Assembly: GCA_900545175.1 (NCBI GenBank)
Contig: UQYF01000006.1
Coordinates: 1-64,000, forward strand
Direction: 5' to 3'
Length of the DNA stretch: 64,000 nt
Source: an uncultured Eubacteriales bacterium
GTDB taxonomy: Bacteria; Bacillota; Clostridia; Lachnospirales; Lachnospiraceae
This document shows, piece by piece, positions 9,700 to 17,118 of this stretch. The first letter of the stretch is position 1. Each line of letters opens with the position of its first letter. Position numbers and translations under genes: made by a program. The notes below the pieces were generated by a model. That model was given only the letters and a program-made list of their open reading frames with translations, was not told where the DNA came from and searched no databases.

Positions 9700-9945
9700 T
9701 TCACAATATTTTTTTACCGCTGTATCGCACTACTATTGATTACTGTTTTCCATTTCATCATTTTGCCTGCTAAATCACTCTACCATCGATAAAACTTCAA
9801 ACACTATTCTCCATTTTATCATTTTGCTGCTGTATCACTCTACCATCGATAAAACTTCAATTACTATTCTCCATTTCATCATTTTACCTGCGGTATAATT
9901 CTACTATCGATATAACTTCAATTACTATTCTATACTTCACCGCAA
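9700..9945 (-). repeat. 60-61 bp tandem repeats upstream of the Na/Pi gene
   Basis: About 3.5 imperfect units are visible, e.g. 9781-9840 and 9841-9900, each with TACCATCGATAAAACTTCAA and a CCATTTYATCATTTT segment; a shortened unit is at 9731-9780 and a diverged one starts at 9902. The array occupies the 3' half of the ~570-base gap between phoU and the Na/Pi gene. The other half (9399-9700) is AT-rich with no gene or clear terminator that I can see. Confidence 0.8.
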
Positions 9946-9968
9946 AGCTTATAAATTAACTGGGGGCA

Positions 9969-10607
9969 TCACCGTTCTCCGGTTATCGAAAAGATTACCC
10001 ACTCTGCAATATTTGTCGCATGGTCACCGATTCTTTCAAAATACTTGGCAACCATAAGAAGGTCTGTTGCCTGATCGCCATCGTCAGGACGATTATGTAT
10101 AATCTCGATAATCTCATTTTTTACTGTCATGAACAAATCATCGACAACATCATCGTGCGCTATAACTGCATGCGCCTTGTCTAAATCCCTGTCAACAAAT
10201 GCCTGCAGACTGTCAATTACCATTATCATTGTCTCTTTTGCCATTGAACGAATATGTTCAAGATTCTTTATATAAGGCTTCTGTGCCATTGATATGGTAA
10301 GTTCGGATATATCCGCAGCCTGGTCGCCTATTCTCTCCATATCGCTCACCATCTTAAGTGCCGCTGTGATAAGTCTTAAATCACCTGCCACCGGCTGCTG
10401 GTGAAGAAGAAGCTTATAGCATATATTCTCTATATCTTTCTCCTTCTGGTCTACGTCCACGTCAAAATCCACTGCCTTACGTGCCTGCTCCACATCCTGA
10501 TTCACAAGCGCACCAACCGCATTCTGTATAGCCTCCTCAATAAGTGTTCCCATATTGATAAGCTCACTGTTAAGCTGTGCAAGCTCCTTGTCAAATCTGC
10601 TTCTCAT
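9969..10607 (-). CDS. phoU: Phosphate transport regulator PhoU
   Basis: The 212-residue protein has the two three-helix PhoU repeats with their metal-binding E/D-rich motifs (DMERIGDQAADISE and KYFERIGDHATNIAEW). PhoU links the Pst transporter to the sensor kinase and keeps the kinase in its off state when phosphate is plentiful. The start at 10607 was chosen because TAAGGAGG sits just upstream and the family begins with MRSRFD-like sequence; a longer frame reaching 10700 overlaps pstB and is not needed. It follows pstB by 10 bases as the last gene of the pst operon. Confidence 0.93.
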   Translation of the reverse strand: MRSRFDKELAQLNSELINMGTLIEEAIQNAVGALVNQDVEQARKAVDFDVDVDQKEKDIENICYKLLLHQQPVAGDLRLITAALKMVSDMERIGDQAADISELTISMAQKPYIKNLEHIRSMAKETMIMVIDSLQAFVDRDLDKAHAVIAHDDVVDDLFMTVKNEIIEIIHNRPDDGDQATDLLMVAKYFERIGDHATNIAEWVIFSITGER

Positions 10608-10617
10608 TTCTGCCTCC

Positions 10618-11394
10618 TTAACCAAAACGTCCTGTAATATAATCCTCCGTCCTCTTATCCTTCGGCTGAGAGAATATATTGTCAGTGCTGTCCTTCTCAA
10701 TCACTTCTCCAACAAGGAAAAATGCTGTATCGTCCGATACTCTTGCTGCCTGCTGCATATTGTGCGTCACAACAACGACCGTGTATTTTTTCTTAAGCTC
10801 CTCCATCAGCTCCTCCACCTTAAGAGTCGATATCGGATCGAGCGCACTGGTCGGCTCATCCATAAGAAGCACCTCCGGTGAGACCGCAAGTGCTCTTGCG
10901 ATACACAGACGCTGCTGCTGTCCACCTGAAAGCCCAAGCGCTGATTTTTTTAGTCTATCTTTTACTTCATCGAATATTGCAGCTCCTCTTAAGCTCTCCT
11001 CAACAATCTGGTCAAGCTTGGCTTTATTCTTAATTCCATGTATTCTAGGGCCATACGCAACATTGTCATATATGCTCATAGGAAATGGATTGGGCTGCTG
11101 GAATACCATGCCAATCTTTTTTCTTAACATTGATGTGTCAACCTTAGGATCATAGATATCTACACCGTCAAGAAGCACCTGTCCTTCTATTCTGACACCC
11201 GGTACAAGGTCGTTCATTCGGTTCAGTGTCTTTAAAAATGTCGATTTACCGCAGCCGGAAGGCCCGATAAAGGCTGTTATTGCATTTCTCTTTATCTCCA
11301 TATTGACATCTTTTAGCGCATGATTCTCGCCGTACCACAGGTCAAGCTTCTTTATATCTAAAATATTTTCCGATAAATTCTTATTTTCATCCAT
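10618..11394 (-). CDS. pstB: Phosphate ABC transporter ATP-binding protein PstB
   Basis: This 258-residue ATPase has Walker A GPSGCGKS (about 44-51), the PstB-typical LSGGQQQR signature, Walker B VLLMDEPTSALDP and the H-loop VTHNMQQA. It powers high-affinity phosphate import with PstA and PstC in the inner face of the membrane. Length is normal for PstB. It lies 10 bases after pstA and 10 bases before phoU, so it is co-transcribed with both. Confidence 0.96.
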   Translation of the reverse strand: MDENKNLSENILDIKKLDLWYGENHALKDVNMEIKRNAITAFIGPSGCGKSTFLKTLNRMNDLVPGVRIEGQVLLDGVDIYDPKVDTSMLRKKIGMVFQQPNPFPMSIYDNVAYGPRIHGIKNKAKLDQIVEESLRGAAIFDEVKDRLKKSALGLSGGQQQRLCIARALAVSPEVLLMDEPTSALDPISTLKVEELMEELKKKYTVVVVTHNMQQAARVSDDTAFFLVGEVIEKDSTDNIFSQPKDKRTEDYITGRFG

Positions 11395-11404
11395 TTATAT
11401 GTAC

Positions 11405-12277
11405 CTATCCTTTCCTGTTCACGTCAAACTGCGCCGCAAGCCATTTTGCGATAAAGTTGATACCGAGCACGACCACAAGAAGCACCAGACCTATCCCGAA
11501 TGCCTGACCATATTTTCCATCGGACATTCGAAAGTACATCTCAATCGTGAGTGTACCGCCGGCCTCCCTGATTTTCATAAAGAATGCCAGGAAGCTCTTA
11601 GGCAGCTTGTATGCTGAACCCGCTGTGAACAATAGTGCTGCTGACTCTCCGACAATTCGTCCAATCGCAAGAATTATTCCTGTGATTATTCCCGGCATTG
11701 CAGATGGAAGGATTATTGTTCTTATCATGTGCCACTTTCCTGCACCCATTCCAAGTGCTCCGTCACGGTAGCTTTTCGGAACTGTCTTTAACGCCTCCTG
11801 TGTGTTTCTTGTTATAAGAGGAAGCACCATAAGCGTGAGCGTGAGTGCTCCGGTGAGAAGTGAATAGCCAAGGTGAAATGCCTGATTAAAGAGCACCAGA
11901 CCGAACATACCGAATATAATCGAAGGTATTCCGGCTAAAGTCTCCGTAGTAAACTCAATTATCCTGACTATCTTTCCCGGCTTTGCATACTCATTTAAGT
12001 ATATGGCTGAGCCTACACCGATAGGTGTTGCAATAACTATTGTGACAACAACTATGTAAAGTGTATTTACAATATTTCCTGCAATACCTGTTGTCCCTTT
12101 AAGCGCACTTCTCTCGGTGGTAAGAAAAGTCCAGTTCACATTGTGCAGACCTTTTATTGTAACGTAGACTATAATTCCCACCAGAATGCCGACAGATATC
12201 AGCGCCGACAAATATATAAGCCCATACGCCACATTGTCGAGTGGTCTTTTTTTCTTTACCAGAATTGAATCAGTCAT
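11405..12277 (-). CDS. pstA: Phosphate ABC transporter permease PstA
   Basis: The 290-residue membrane protein has about six transmembrane segments and the permease EAA loop (ALKTVPKSYRDGALGMGAGKWHMI). It is the PstA subunit, indicated by position and the characteristic start region and ATPIGVGSAIYLNEYA segment. Its start overlaps the end of pstC by 8 bases, indicating translational coupling. Confidence 0.95.
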   Translation of the reverse strand: MTDSILVKKKRPLDNVAYGLIYLSALISVGILVGIIVYVTIKGLHNVNWTFLTTERSALKGTTGIAGNIVNTLYIVVVTIVIATPIGVGSAIYLNEYAKPGKIVRIIEFTTETLAGIPSIIFGMFGLVLFNQAFHLGYSLLTGALTLTLMVLPLITRNTQEALKTVPKSYRDGALGMGAGKWHMIRTIILPSAMPGIITGIILAIGRIVGESAALLFTAGSAYKLPKSFLAFFMKIREAGGTLTIEMYFRMSDGKYGQAFGIGLVLLVVVLGINFIAKWLAAQFDVNRKG

Positions 12278-13358
12278 CTGCTTTCTCTCCCTTCATCATC
12301 ATACGATTAAGAACCAGATTGATAATCATGATGAATATAAAAAGTACAAGTCCGATTGTAAAAAGTACTCTTCTGTGAGTGTCCGCCGAATAAGCCATCT
12401 CACTGACTATCGCTGTTGTGAGAAAACGAACCGAATTGAACGGAAGCGGTACATTGACGGCACTTCCGGCAACCAGCGTGATTGCCATTGCCTCACCTAT
12501 CGCACGTCCTATTCCAAGTACAACCGCCGTCATTATTCCCGACTTGGCTGCCGGAAGAATTACCTTAAATATTGTCTGTATATGTGTAGCTCCCATAGCA
12601 AGTGAGGCTGCTTTATAATGCTTCGGAACTGCACGAATCGAAGATTCACTTATATTTATAACTGTCGGAAGAATCATCACGGCAAGCACTAAAACAGCCG
12701 ATATAAGGTTAGAGCCACCTGTAAACTGATGCGTCCTGCTTCCGGCAAATATTATTTTCTCAAGCTTGAACATAAGCGGATTTAACACCATTATTCCTAT
12801 AAGTCCATATACGATTGACGGAATACCTGCAAGAAGCTCGATTGCCGGCTTAACCACCTTAGACAGCTTCTTTGGTGCTACCTCTGCAAGAAAGACTGCC
12901 GTCAGAATTCCTATCGGAACTCCTATTATTATCGCCATGGCAGTACCGACAAGTGAAGTTAAAATAACATAAAATATTCCAAAATGCGGCTCGGCTGCTG
13001 TCGGTGCCCACACCGTGCCGAACAAAATTTCCGTGATTCCGACCTCTCCAAGCGCCGGAAGTCCCTTTACAAACATATAGACAGTGATTGAAATTACCGC
13101 CGCCACAGCCACAAAAGCAAATATTGTAAAAATAACCTTGGCTGTTATCTCTATAAGATTCTTTGTAATTTTCCCTTTAAAAATGTTAATTTCCGGATTA
13201 TCCTGCACATTATCCTTATCATATGAATTTAAATTTGAACCGCTTTTTGATTTACTTCTTCTATTCCCGGATATACTTTTATCCGCCTTTTGTTCTGCAT
13301 TTCCCTCCGGATTGATTCCTGAGGCTGCATTAGGACAACTAACTGCTTCAGCTTTCAC
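12270..13358 (-). CDS. pstC: Phosphate ABC transporter permease PstC
   Basis: PstC forms the phosphate channel with PstA. The membrane domain (about residues 85-360) has six predicted segments and the EAA loop (SIRAVPKHYKAASLAMGATHIQ). The N-terminal ~75 residues are a hydrophilic, Ser/Asn/Lys-rich cytoplasmic extension not needed for transport in the family. I prefer a GTG start at 13358, which has GAGG 5 nt upstream and gives 362 residues; an ATG at 13409 is in frame but lacks a good ribosome binding site. The gap to pstS is 280 bases and holds a hairpin. Confidence 0.92.
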   Translation of the reverse strand: MKAEAVSCPNAASGINPEGNAEQKADKSISGNRRSKSKSGSNLNSYDKDNVQDNPEINIFKGKITKNLIEITAKVIFTIFAFVAVAAVISITVYMFVKGLPALGEVGITEILFGTVWAPTAAEPHFGIFYVILTSLVGTAMAIIIGVPIGILTAVFLAEVAPKKLSKVVKPAIELLAGIPSIVYGLIGIMVLNPLMFKLEKIIFAGSRTHQFTGGSNLISAVLVLAVMILPTVINISESSIRAVPKHYKAASLAMGATHIQTIFKVILPAAKSGIMTAVVLGIGRAIGEAMAITLVAGSAVNVPLPFNSVRFLTTAIVSEMAYSADTHRRVLFTIGLVLFIFIMIINLVLNRMMMKGEKADD

Positions 13359-13594
13359 ATTTACCTCATTTCTCCGTCCATGCCGGACGAATGAATATAC
13401 CACAAACAATATACTCTTAGCGGCAAAATACGGTTGTATGCCGTACCATGCCGCTGTGCTTCAATCATTTATCATTACTTTAAAAGAAGAAATTATATAT
13501 TTTTCATAAGTATGAACTCATTACTGTGTATGCATTTTATACCGGCATATTATGCATATGTTATTATATATACATTCTCAATGTATGCGTTTTC

Positions 13595-13632
13595 ATAGCT
13601 GAATTCATATGCATGCATAAGAACTCAGCTAT
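13595..13632 (-). terminator. Hairpin between pstS and pstC (possible attenuator)
   Basis: Just after the pstS stop the minus strand can form a stem of ATAGCTGA plus TTC (11 of 12 pairs) closed by an AT-rich loop. There is no long U tract, so it may protect or thin the transcript rather than end it, which would give more PstS than permease. The rest of the 230-base gap is AT-rich with a second small dyad (TACATT-CTC-AATGTA, 13571-13585). Confidence 0.4.
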
Positions 13633-13640
13633 AATACTTA

Positions 13641-14573
13641 TTAATCTACTGTGATAAGTCCTACAGTCTCAACAACTGCCTTTCCTTCATCAGACTTGAG
13701 GAAGTTGAAGAATGCCTGTACAAGCTCGCTCTGCTCGCTTATCTCACCCTTGGTAGCCATAACAAATGGTCTGCAAAGGAAATATGTACCTGCCACAATG
13801 TTATCAGATGTAGGTGCTACTTCATCAAGGTTAAGTGCATTTACGGAATCATCTAGTACATCAAGCGAAACATAACCGATTGCGCCCTCTGTCGAAGCAA
13901 CCTTTGCCATTGCGGCACCTGTAGAATCGCACTCTACAGCATACTGACATGCATCCTCAACCTTTAAGATTTCCTCAAATGCTCCTCTTGTACCTGAACC
14001 TGCCTCACGACCTACAACAACAATCGGAGTGTCGCTTCCGCCAACCTCGCTCCAGTTAGTTATAACACCTGTATAGATATCTGAAAGCTGCTGCTTTGTA
14101 AGACCTGCAACATCATTGTTCTTATCAACAATCACTGCTATGCCATCGATTGCAACAATGTTCTCAACAGCTCCGCTCTCTTTCTCGCTGTCCTTAAGAT
14201 TTCTTGAAGCATCACCGATATCGCAGCTTCCATTTAGAAGTGACTCAATACCTGCGGATGAACCTGAGTACTCAACTGTAACCGTCACACCACTGTTAGC
14301 CTCCATGAATGTCTCCGCAAGTGCATCTGCAAGCTTCTGCATTGATGTTGAACCGGCAAGTGAGATTGTTCCGGATAACTTCTTATCTGTATCTGCGGCC
14401 TTAGTTGTTGTCTCTGCTGCCGGCTGTGTTGTTGCTGCCGTAGAACCTGCTGTAGTTCCATCTGTTGATGCGGTATTATTGGCTGTTGAACTGTTACAGC
14501 CTGTAATCATCATCATTGACATTGCAGCACATGCAAGCATCGCTGTACACCTCTTAAATAAATTCTTTCTCAT
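13641..14573 (-). CDS. pstS: Phosphate-binding lipoprotein PstS
   Basis: The 310-residue protein begins with a lipoprotein signal peptide ending at a lipobox (MITGC, Cys about 26), followed by a Ser/Thr/Ala-rich spacer to about residue 62, then a PBP domain with phosphate-contacting motifs (SISLAGSTSMQ-like LAGSTSM, SGSSAGIESL, GREAGSGTRGAFEE). It captures phosphate outside the membrane and delivers it to PstCA. The ATG follows GGAAAGAGG. Three TTTAC(A/G) direct repeats about 140-180 bases upstream suggest control by the PhoP-type regulator at 6538-7212. Confidence 0.95.
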   Translation of the reverse strand: MRKNLFKRCTAMLACAAMSMMMITGCNSSTANNTASTDGTTAGSTAATTQPAAETTTKAADTDKKLSGTISLAGSTSMQKLADALAETFMEANSGVTVTVEYSGSSAGIESLLNGSCDIGDASRNLKDSEKESGAVENIVAIDGIAVIVDKNNDVAGLTKQQLSDIYTGVITNWSEVGGSDTPIVVVGREAGSGTRGAFEEILKVEDACQYAVECDSTGAAMAKVASTEGAIGYVSLDVLDDSVNALNLDEVAPTSDNIVAGTYFLCRPFVMATKGEISEQSELVQAFFNFLKSDEGKAVVETVGLITVD

Positions 14574-14713
14574 TTCTCTGCCTCTTTCCTGCCGAATAAC
14601 GGCTTACATTCTTTTTTTCTCTTACTTTCTTTTTCTTTCCTTTTTATAAACAGGACTGTGTGCGTTCACTATCGCTTCACTTCTCGTTTACAATTAGCAG
14701 TCTACTATCTATG

Positions 14714-14753
14714 TGTAAAATTCCTAATCAGCTGAATGTAAAATCTGCGTAAA
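14714..14753 (-). promoter_or_regulatory. Pho-box-like direct repeats upstream of pstS
   Basis: On minus the hexamers TTTACG, TTTACA and TTTACA lie at 14753-14748, 14742-14737 and 14719-14714. The first two are 11 bases apart and the third is 23 further, so all face about the same side of the helix. This fits the Gram-positive PhoP box (TT(A/T/C)ACA repeats about 11 bases apart). No confident -10 was identified downstream. Confidence 0.55.
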
Positions 14754-14757
14754 AACA

Positions 14758-14887
14758 CTTGGGACAGAGGGGTCAGACCCCACTGTCCCAAGTAAAACAC
14801 AAAAACAGCCGGATATCATGCAATAAGACACTAATTGCACAATACCCGACTGCCTCTGGGACGTTGGGGTCTGACCCCTCTGTCCCA
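14758..14887 (-). repeat. Composite palindromic REP-like element after trpA
   Basis: Two copies of a palindrome built on TGGGACAGAGGGGTC lie at 14758-14792 and 14857-14887, the second touching the trpA stop codon. Between them is another inverted repeat (14806-14824 with 14834-14852, 15 of 19 identical). All four differences in this inner stem become G-U pairs in minus-strand RNA, so the structure is selected or retained in the sense of trp transcription. A third copy lies inside the trpC-trpF gene. A short T run follows on minus, so it may also slow transcription from trp into pst. Confidence 0.8.
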
Positions 14888-15658
14888 CTAGATTATCGCA
14901 TCCTTCATGCTCTTTACATACTCACCGATATGCTTCGGTGCGTCCTTTCCGTACCGGGCGGCAAGCTTTACTATTGCACTTCCCACGATAACTCCATCGG
15001 ACACGGCTGCCATCTGTGCTGCCTGATTTGGTGTGGATATTCCAAATCCCACCGCGCATGGCACATCCGTATTTTTCTTAATCATGTCAACTATCTCGCC
15101 TATGTTGGTTGTAATCTTAGTGCGGACACCCGTGACACCGAGCGACGATACAAGATATATGAATCCATCCGCTTCCTTCGCAATCATGGCAGCCCGCTCA
15201 TGCGATGTAGGTGCTATGAGCGATACGAGGTCTACATCGTACTTTTTACATATAGGAAGAAATTCATTTTTCTCTTCATATGGAATATCAGGAAGTATCA
15301 GACCGTCAATTCCGATTTCCTTGCATATGGAGATAAACTTCTCGCTTCCGTAGGAAAATACGACATTTGCATAGGTCATGAACACCATAGGCGTGTCGAC
15401 TTCCTTTCTTAGCTCCCTCACAAAATCAAAAATTTTGTCGGTTGTGACACCGCCTGCAAGCGCACGTATATTTGCTTCCTGAATGACAGGTCCCTCAGCC
15501 GTAGGGTCTGAAAAAGGTATTCCAAGCTCTATGATGTCTGCCCCATTTGCACTCATTTCCTTGACTATTGCTGCCGTTGTCTCAAGGTCAGGGTCTCCGC
15601 AGGTTATAAATGGTATGAATGCCTTGCCGTCCTTAAATGCTTCCTTTAATCTACTCAT
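14888..15658 (-). CDS. trpA: Tryptophan synthase alpha chain
   Basis: TrpA cleaves indole-3-glycerol phosphate to indole and glyceraldehyde 3-phosphate within the alpha2beta2 synthase. The catalytic Glu and Asp are in IIELGIPFSDPTAEGP, and the phosphate-binding loop (GVTGVRTKI and GFGISTPNQ) is present. The ATG at 15658 follows GGGGAGG by 8 bases and overlaps the last codons of trpB (ATGAGTAG), giving 256 residues, the normal length; a longer frame starting at 15694 would be inside trpB. It is the last trp gene; its stop abuts a REP-like hairpin. Confidence 0.95.
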   Translation of the reverse strand: MSRLKEAFKDGKAFIPFITCGDPDLETTAAIVKEMSANGADIIELGIPFSDPTAEGPVIQEANIRALAGGVTTDKIFDFVRELRKEVDTPMVFMTYANVVFSYGSEKFISICKEIGIDGLILPDIPYEEKNEFLPICKKYDVDLVSLIAPTSHERAAMIAKEADGFIYLVSSLGVTGVRTKITTNIGEIVDMIKKNTDVPCAVGFGISTPNQAAQMAAVSDGVIVGSAIVKLAARYGKDAPKHIGEYVKSMKDAII

Positions 15659-16871
15659 TGATATCCTCCCCTCTGTAGCGTGCAATAGCCGCACAGTCCT
15701 TGTCTCCTCTGCCTGAAATTGTGATAACTATTATCCGGTTCTTGTCCATTGTCGGTGCAAGCTTCTTAGCATAGGCAACCGCATGCGCCGATTCAATAGC
15801 CGGAATTATTCCCTCCATCTTAGATAAGTACTCGAATGCGTCAACCGCCTCATCGTCCGTGACAGGAACATATTCCGCTCTTCCGATATCGTGAAGATAT
15901 GCATGTTCAGGCCCTATTCCAGGATAGTCAAGTCCTGCCGATATGGAATATACAGGAGCAATCTGACCATACTTGTCCTGACAGAAATATGACTTCATTC
16001 CGTGGAAAATTCCCTCTCTTCCGGTATTTACGGTAGCTGCTGTCTCGAAAGTGTCAATTCCTCTTCCTGCCGCCTCACAGCCTATAAGCCTTACACATTT
16101 TTCATTTATAAAATTATAGAATGTACCGATTGCGTTAGAACCGCCTCCGACACAGGCTATTACAGCATCAGGAAGTCTTCCCTCCTTCTCCATAAGCTGC
16201 TCCTTGATTTCCTTTGATATAACCGCCTGAAAATCACGGACAATCGTAGGGAAAGGATGAGGTCCCATAACCGAACCGAGGCAGTAATGCGTATCGTCTA
16301 TCCTGTTCGTCCACTCGCGCATCGCCTCAGATACTGCATCCTTAAGTGTCGCTGTTCCCGATTTAACCGGAATAACCTCGGCACCTAGCAGTCTCATTCT
16401 GTATACGTTTAATGCCTGTCTTTTTGTGTCCTCCTCGCCCATGAACACAACACACTCCATACCCATAAGAGCTGCTGCCGTTGCAGTCGCAACGCCATGC
16501 TGACCTGCGCCGGTCTCAGCGATGAGCCTTGTCTTTCCCATCTTCTTTGCAAGAAGTGCCTGACCTAGAACATTGTTAATCTTATGCGCACCTGTGTGGT
16601 TTAAATCCTCTCTCTTAAGGTAAATCTTAGCTCCGCCTAAATCCTCAGTCATCTTCTTTGCAAAATAAAGACGGCTCGGACGGTTCGCATATTCATTCAA
16701 GAGTGTATTGAGCTCCTTGTTAAATTCAGGGTCATCCTTATAGTGATTGTATGCTTTCTCAAGCTCTATCACCGCATTCATAAGTGTCTCCGGAATGTAC
16801 TGGCCGCCATGCTGACCGAACCTTCCGTTTCCTGTGCTTCCTGTGTAGAAGCTGTCATTTGAATTTGCCAT
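15651..16871 (-). CDS. trpB: Tryptophan synthase beta chain
   Basis: TrpB condenses indole with serine using pyridoxal phosphate. The PLP lysine lies in HTGAHKINN (about K97), the catalytic Glu region is ETGAGQHG, and the phosphate-cradling GGGSNAIG loop is present. The 406-residue length is normal for the canonical TrpB1. GGAGA precedes the ATG. Its end overlaps the start of trpA. The 247-base gap to trpF on its 5' side is the longest inside the operon and holds a strong hairpin. Confidence 0.96.
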   Translation of the reverse strand: MANSNDSFYTGSTGNGRFGQHGGQYIPETLMNAVIELEKAYNHYKDDPEFNKELNTLLNEYANRPSRLYFAKKMTEDLGGAKIYLKREDLNHTGAHKINNVLGQALLAKKMGKTRLIAETGAGQHGVATATAAALMGMECVVFMGEEDTKRQALNVYRMRLLGAEVIPVKSGTATLKDAVSEAMREWTNRIDDTHYCLGSVMGPHPFPTIVRDFQAVISKEIKEQLMEKEGRLPDAVIACVGGGSNAIGTFYNFINEKCVRLIGCEAAGRGIDTFETAATVNTGREGIFHGMKSYFCQDKYGQIAPVYSISAGLDYPGIGPEHAYLHDIGRAEYVPVTDDEAVDAFEYLSKMEGIIPAIESAHAVAYAKKLAPTMDKNRIIVITISGRGDKDCAAIARYRGEDINE

Positions 16872-16938
16872 GTATGTTCTCCTTATATATGTTTAATTTA
16901 TTCATGTAATTACAAAATGTACGGTGTAACATCCGTCC

Positions 16939-16969
16939 GTTGTGCAATTTGCCGGTGAAATTGCACAAC
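16939..16969. repeat. Perfect 12-bp stem hairpin between trpF and trpB, part of a larger intergenic repeat
   Basis: GTTGTGCAATTT and its exact reverse complement flank a 7-base loop. The wider flanks (about 16912-17005) include GTAATTACAAAATGTA and an inverted partner ending GCATTTCACAATTACC. A similar sequence occurs at 25530-25594 in front of an ABC transporter gene. No U tract follows on either strand, so it is not an obvious terminator. Confidence 0.55.
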
Positions 16970-17118
16970 TCTTCAATAAAAAATGCATTTCACAATTACC
17001 TGTTTGACTTATTAGTTAGTTGAATGATTCATCCTGCCACTGCCATGTGCTGTGCCATATGTAAAAAACACTTCACTGCACAGCTTTAAATTCAAGTTTA
17101 CAACCTGCCCTCGCTTTT

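Noticed and set aside
9700..9945. CRISPR array
   Set aside because: The 60-bp units are contiguous tandem copies with no constant repeat plus unique spacer pattern and no cas genes nearby.
14759..15412. 217-residue plus-strand frame starting in the REP element
   Set aside because: Antisense to trpA; its first residues are just the REP palindrome translated.
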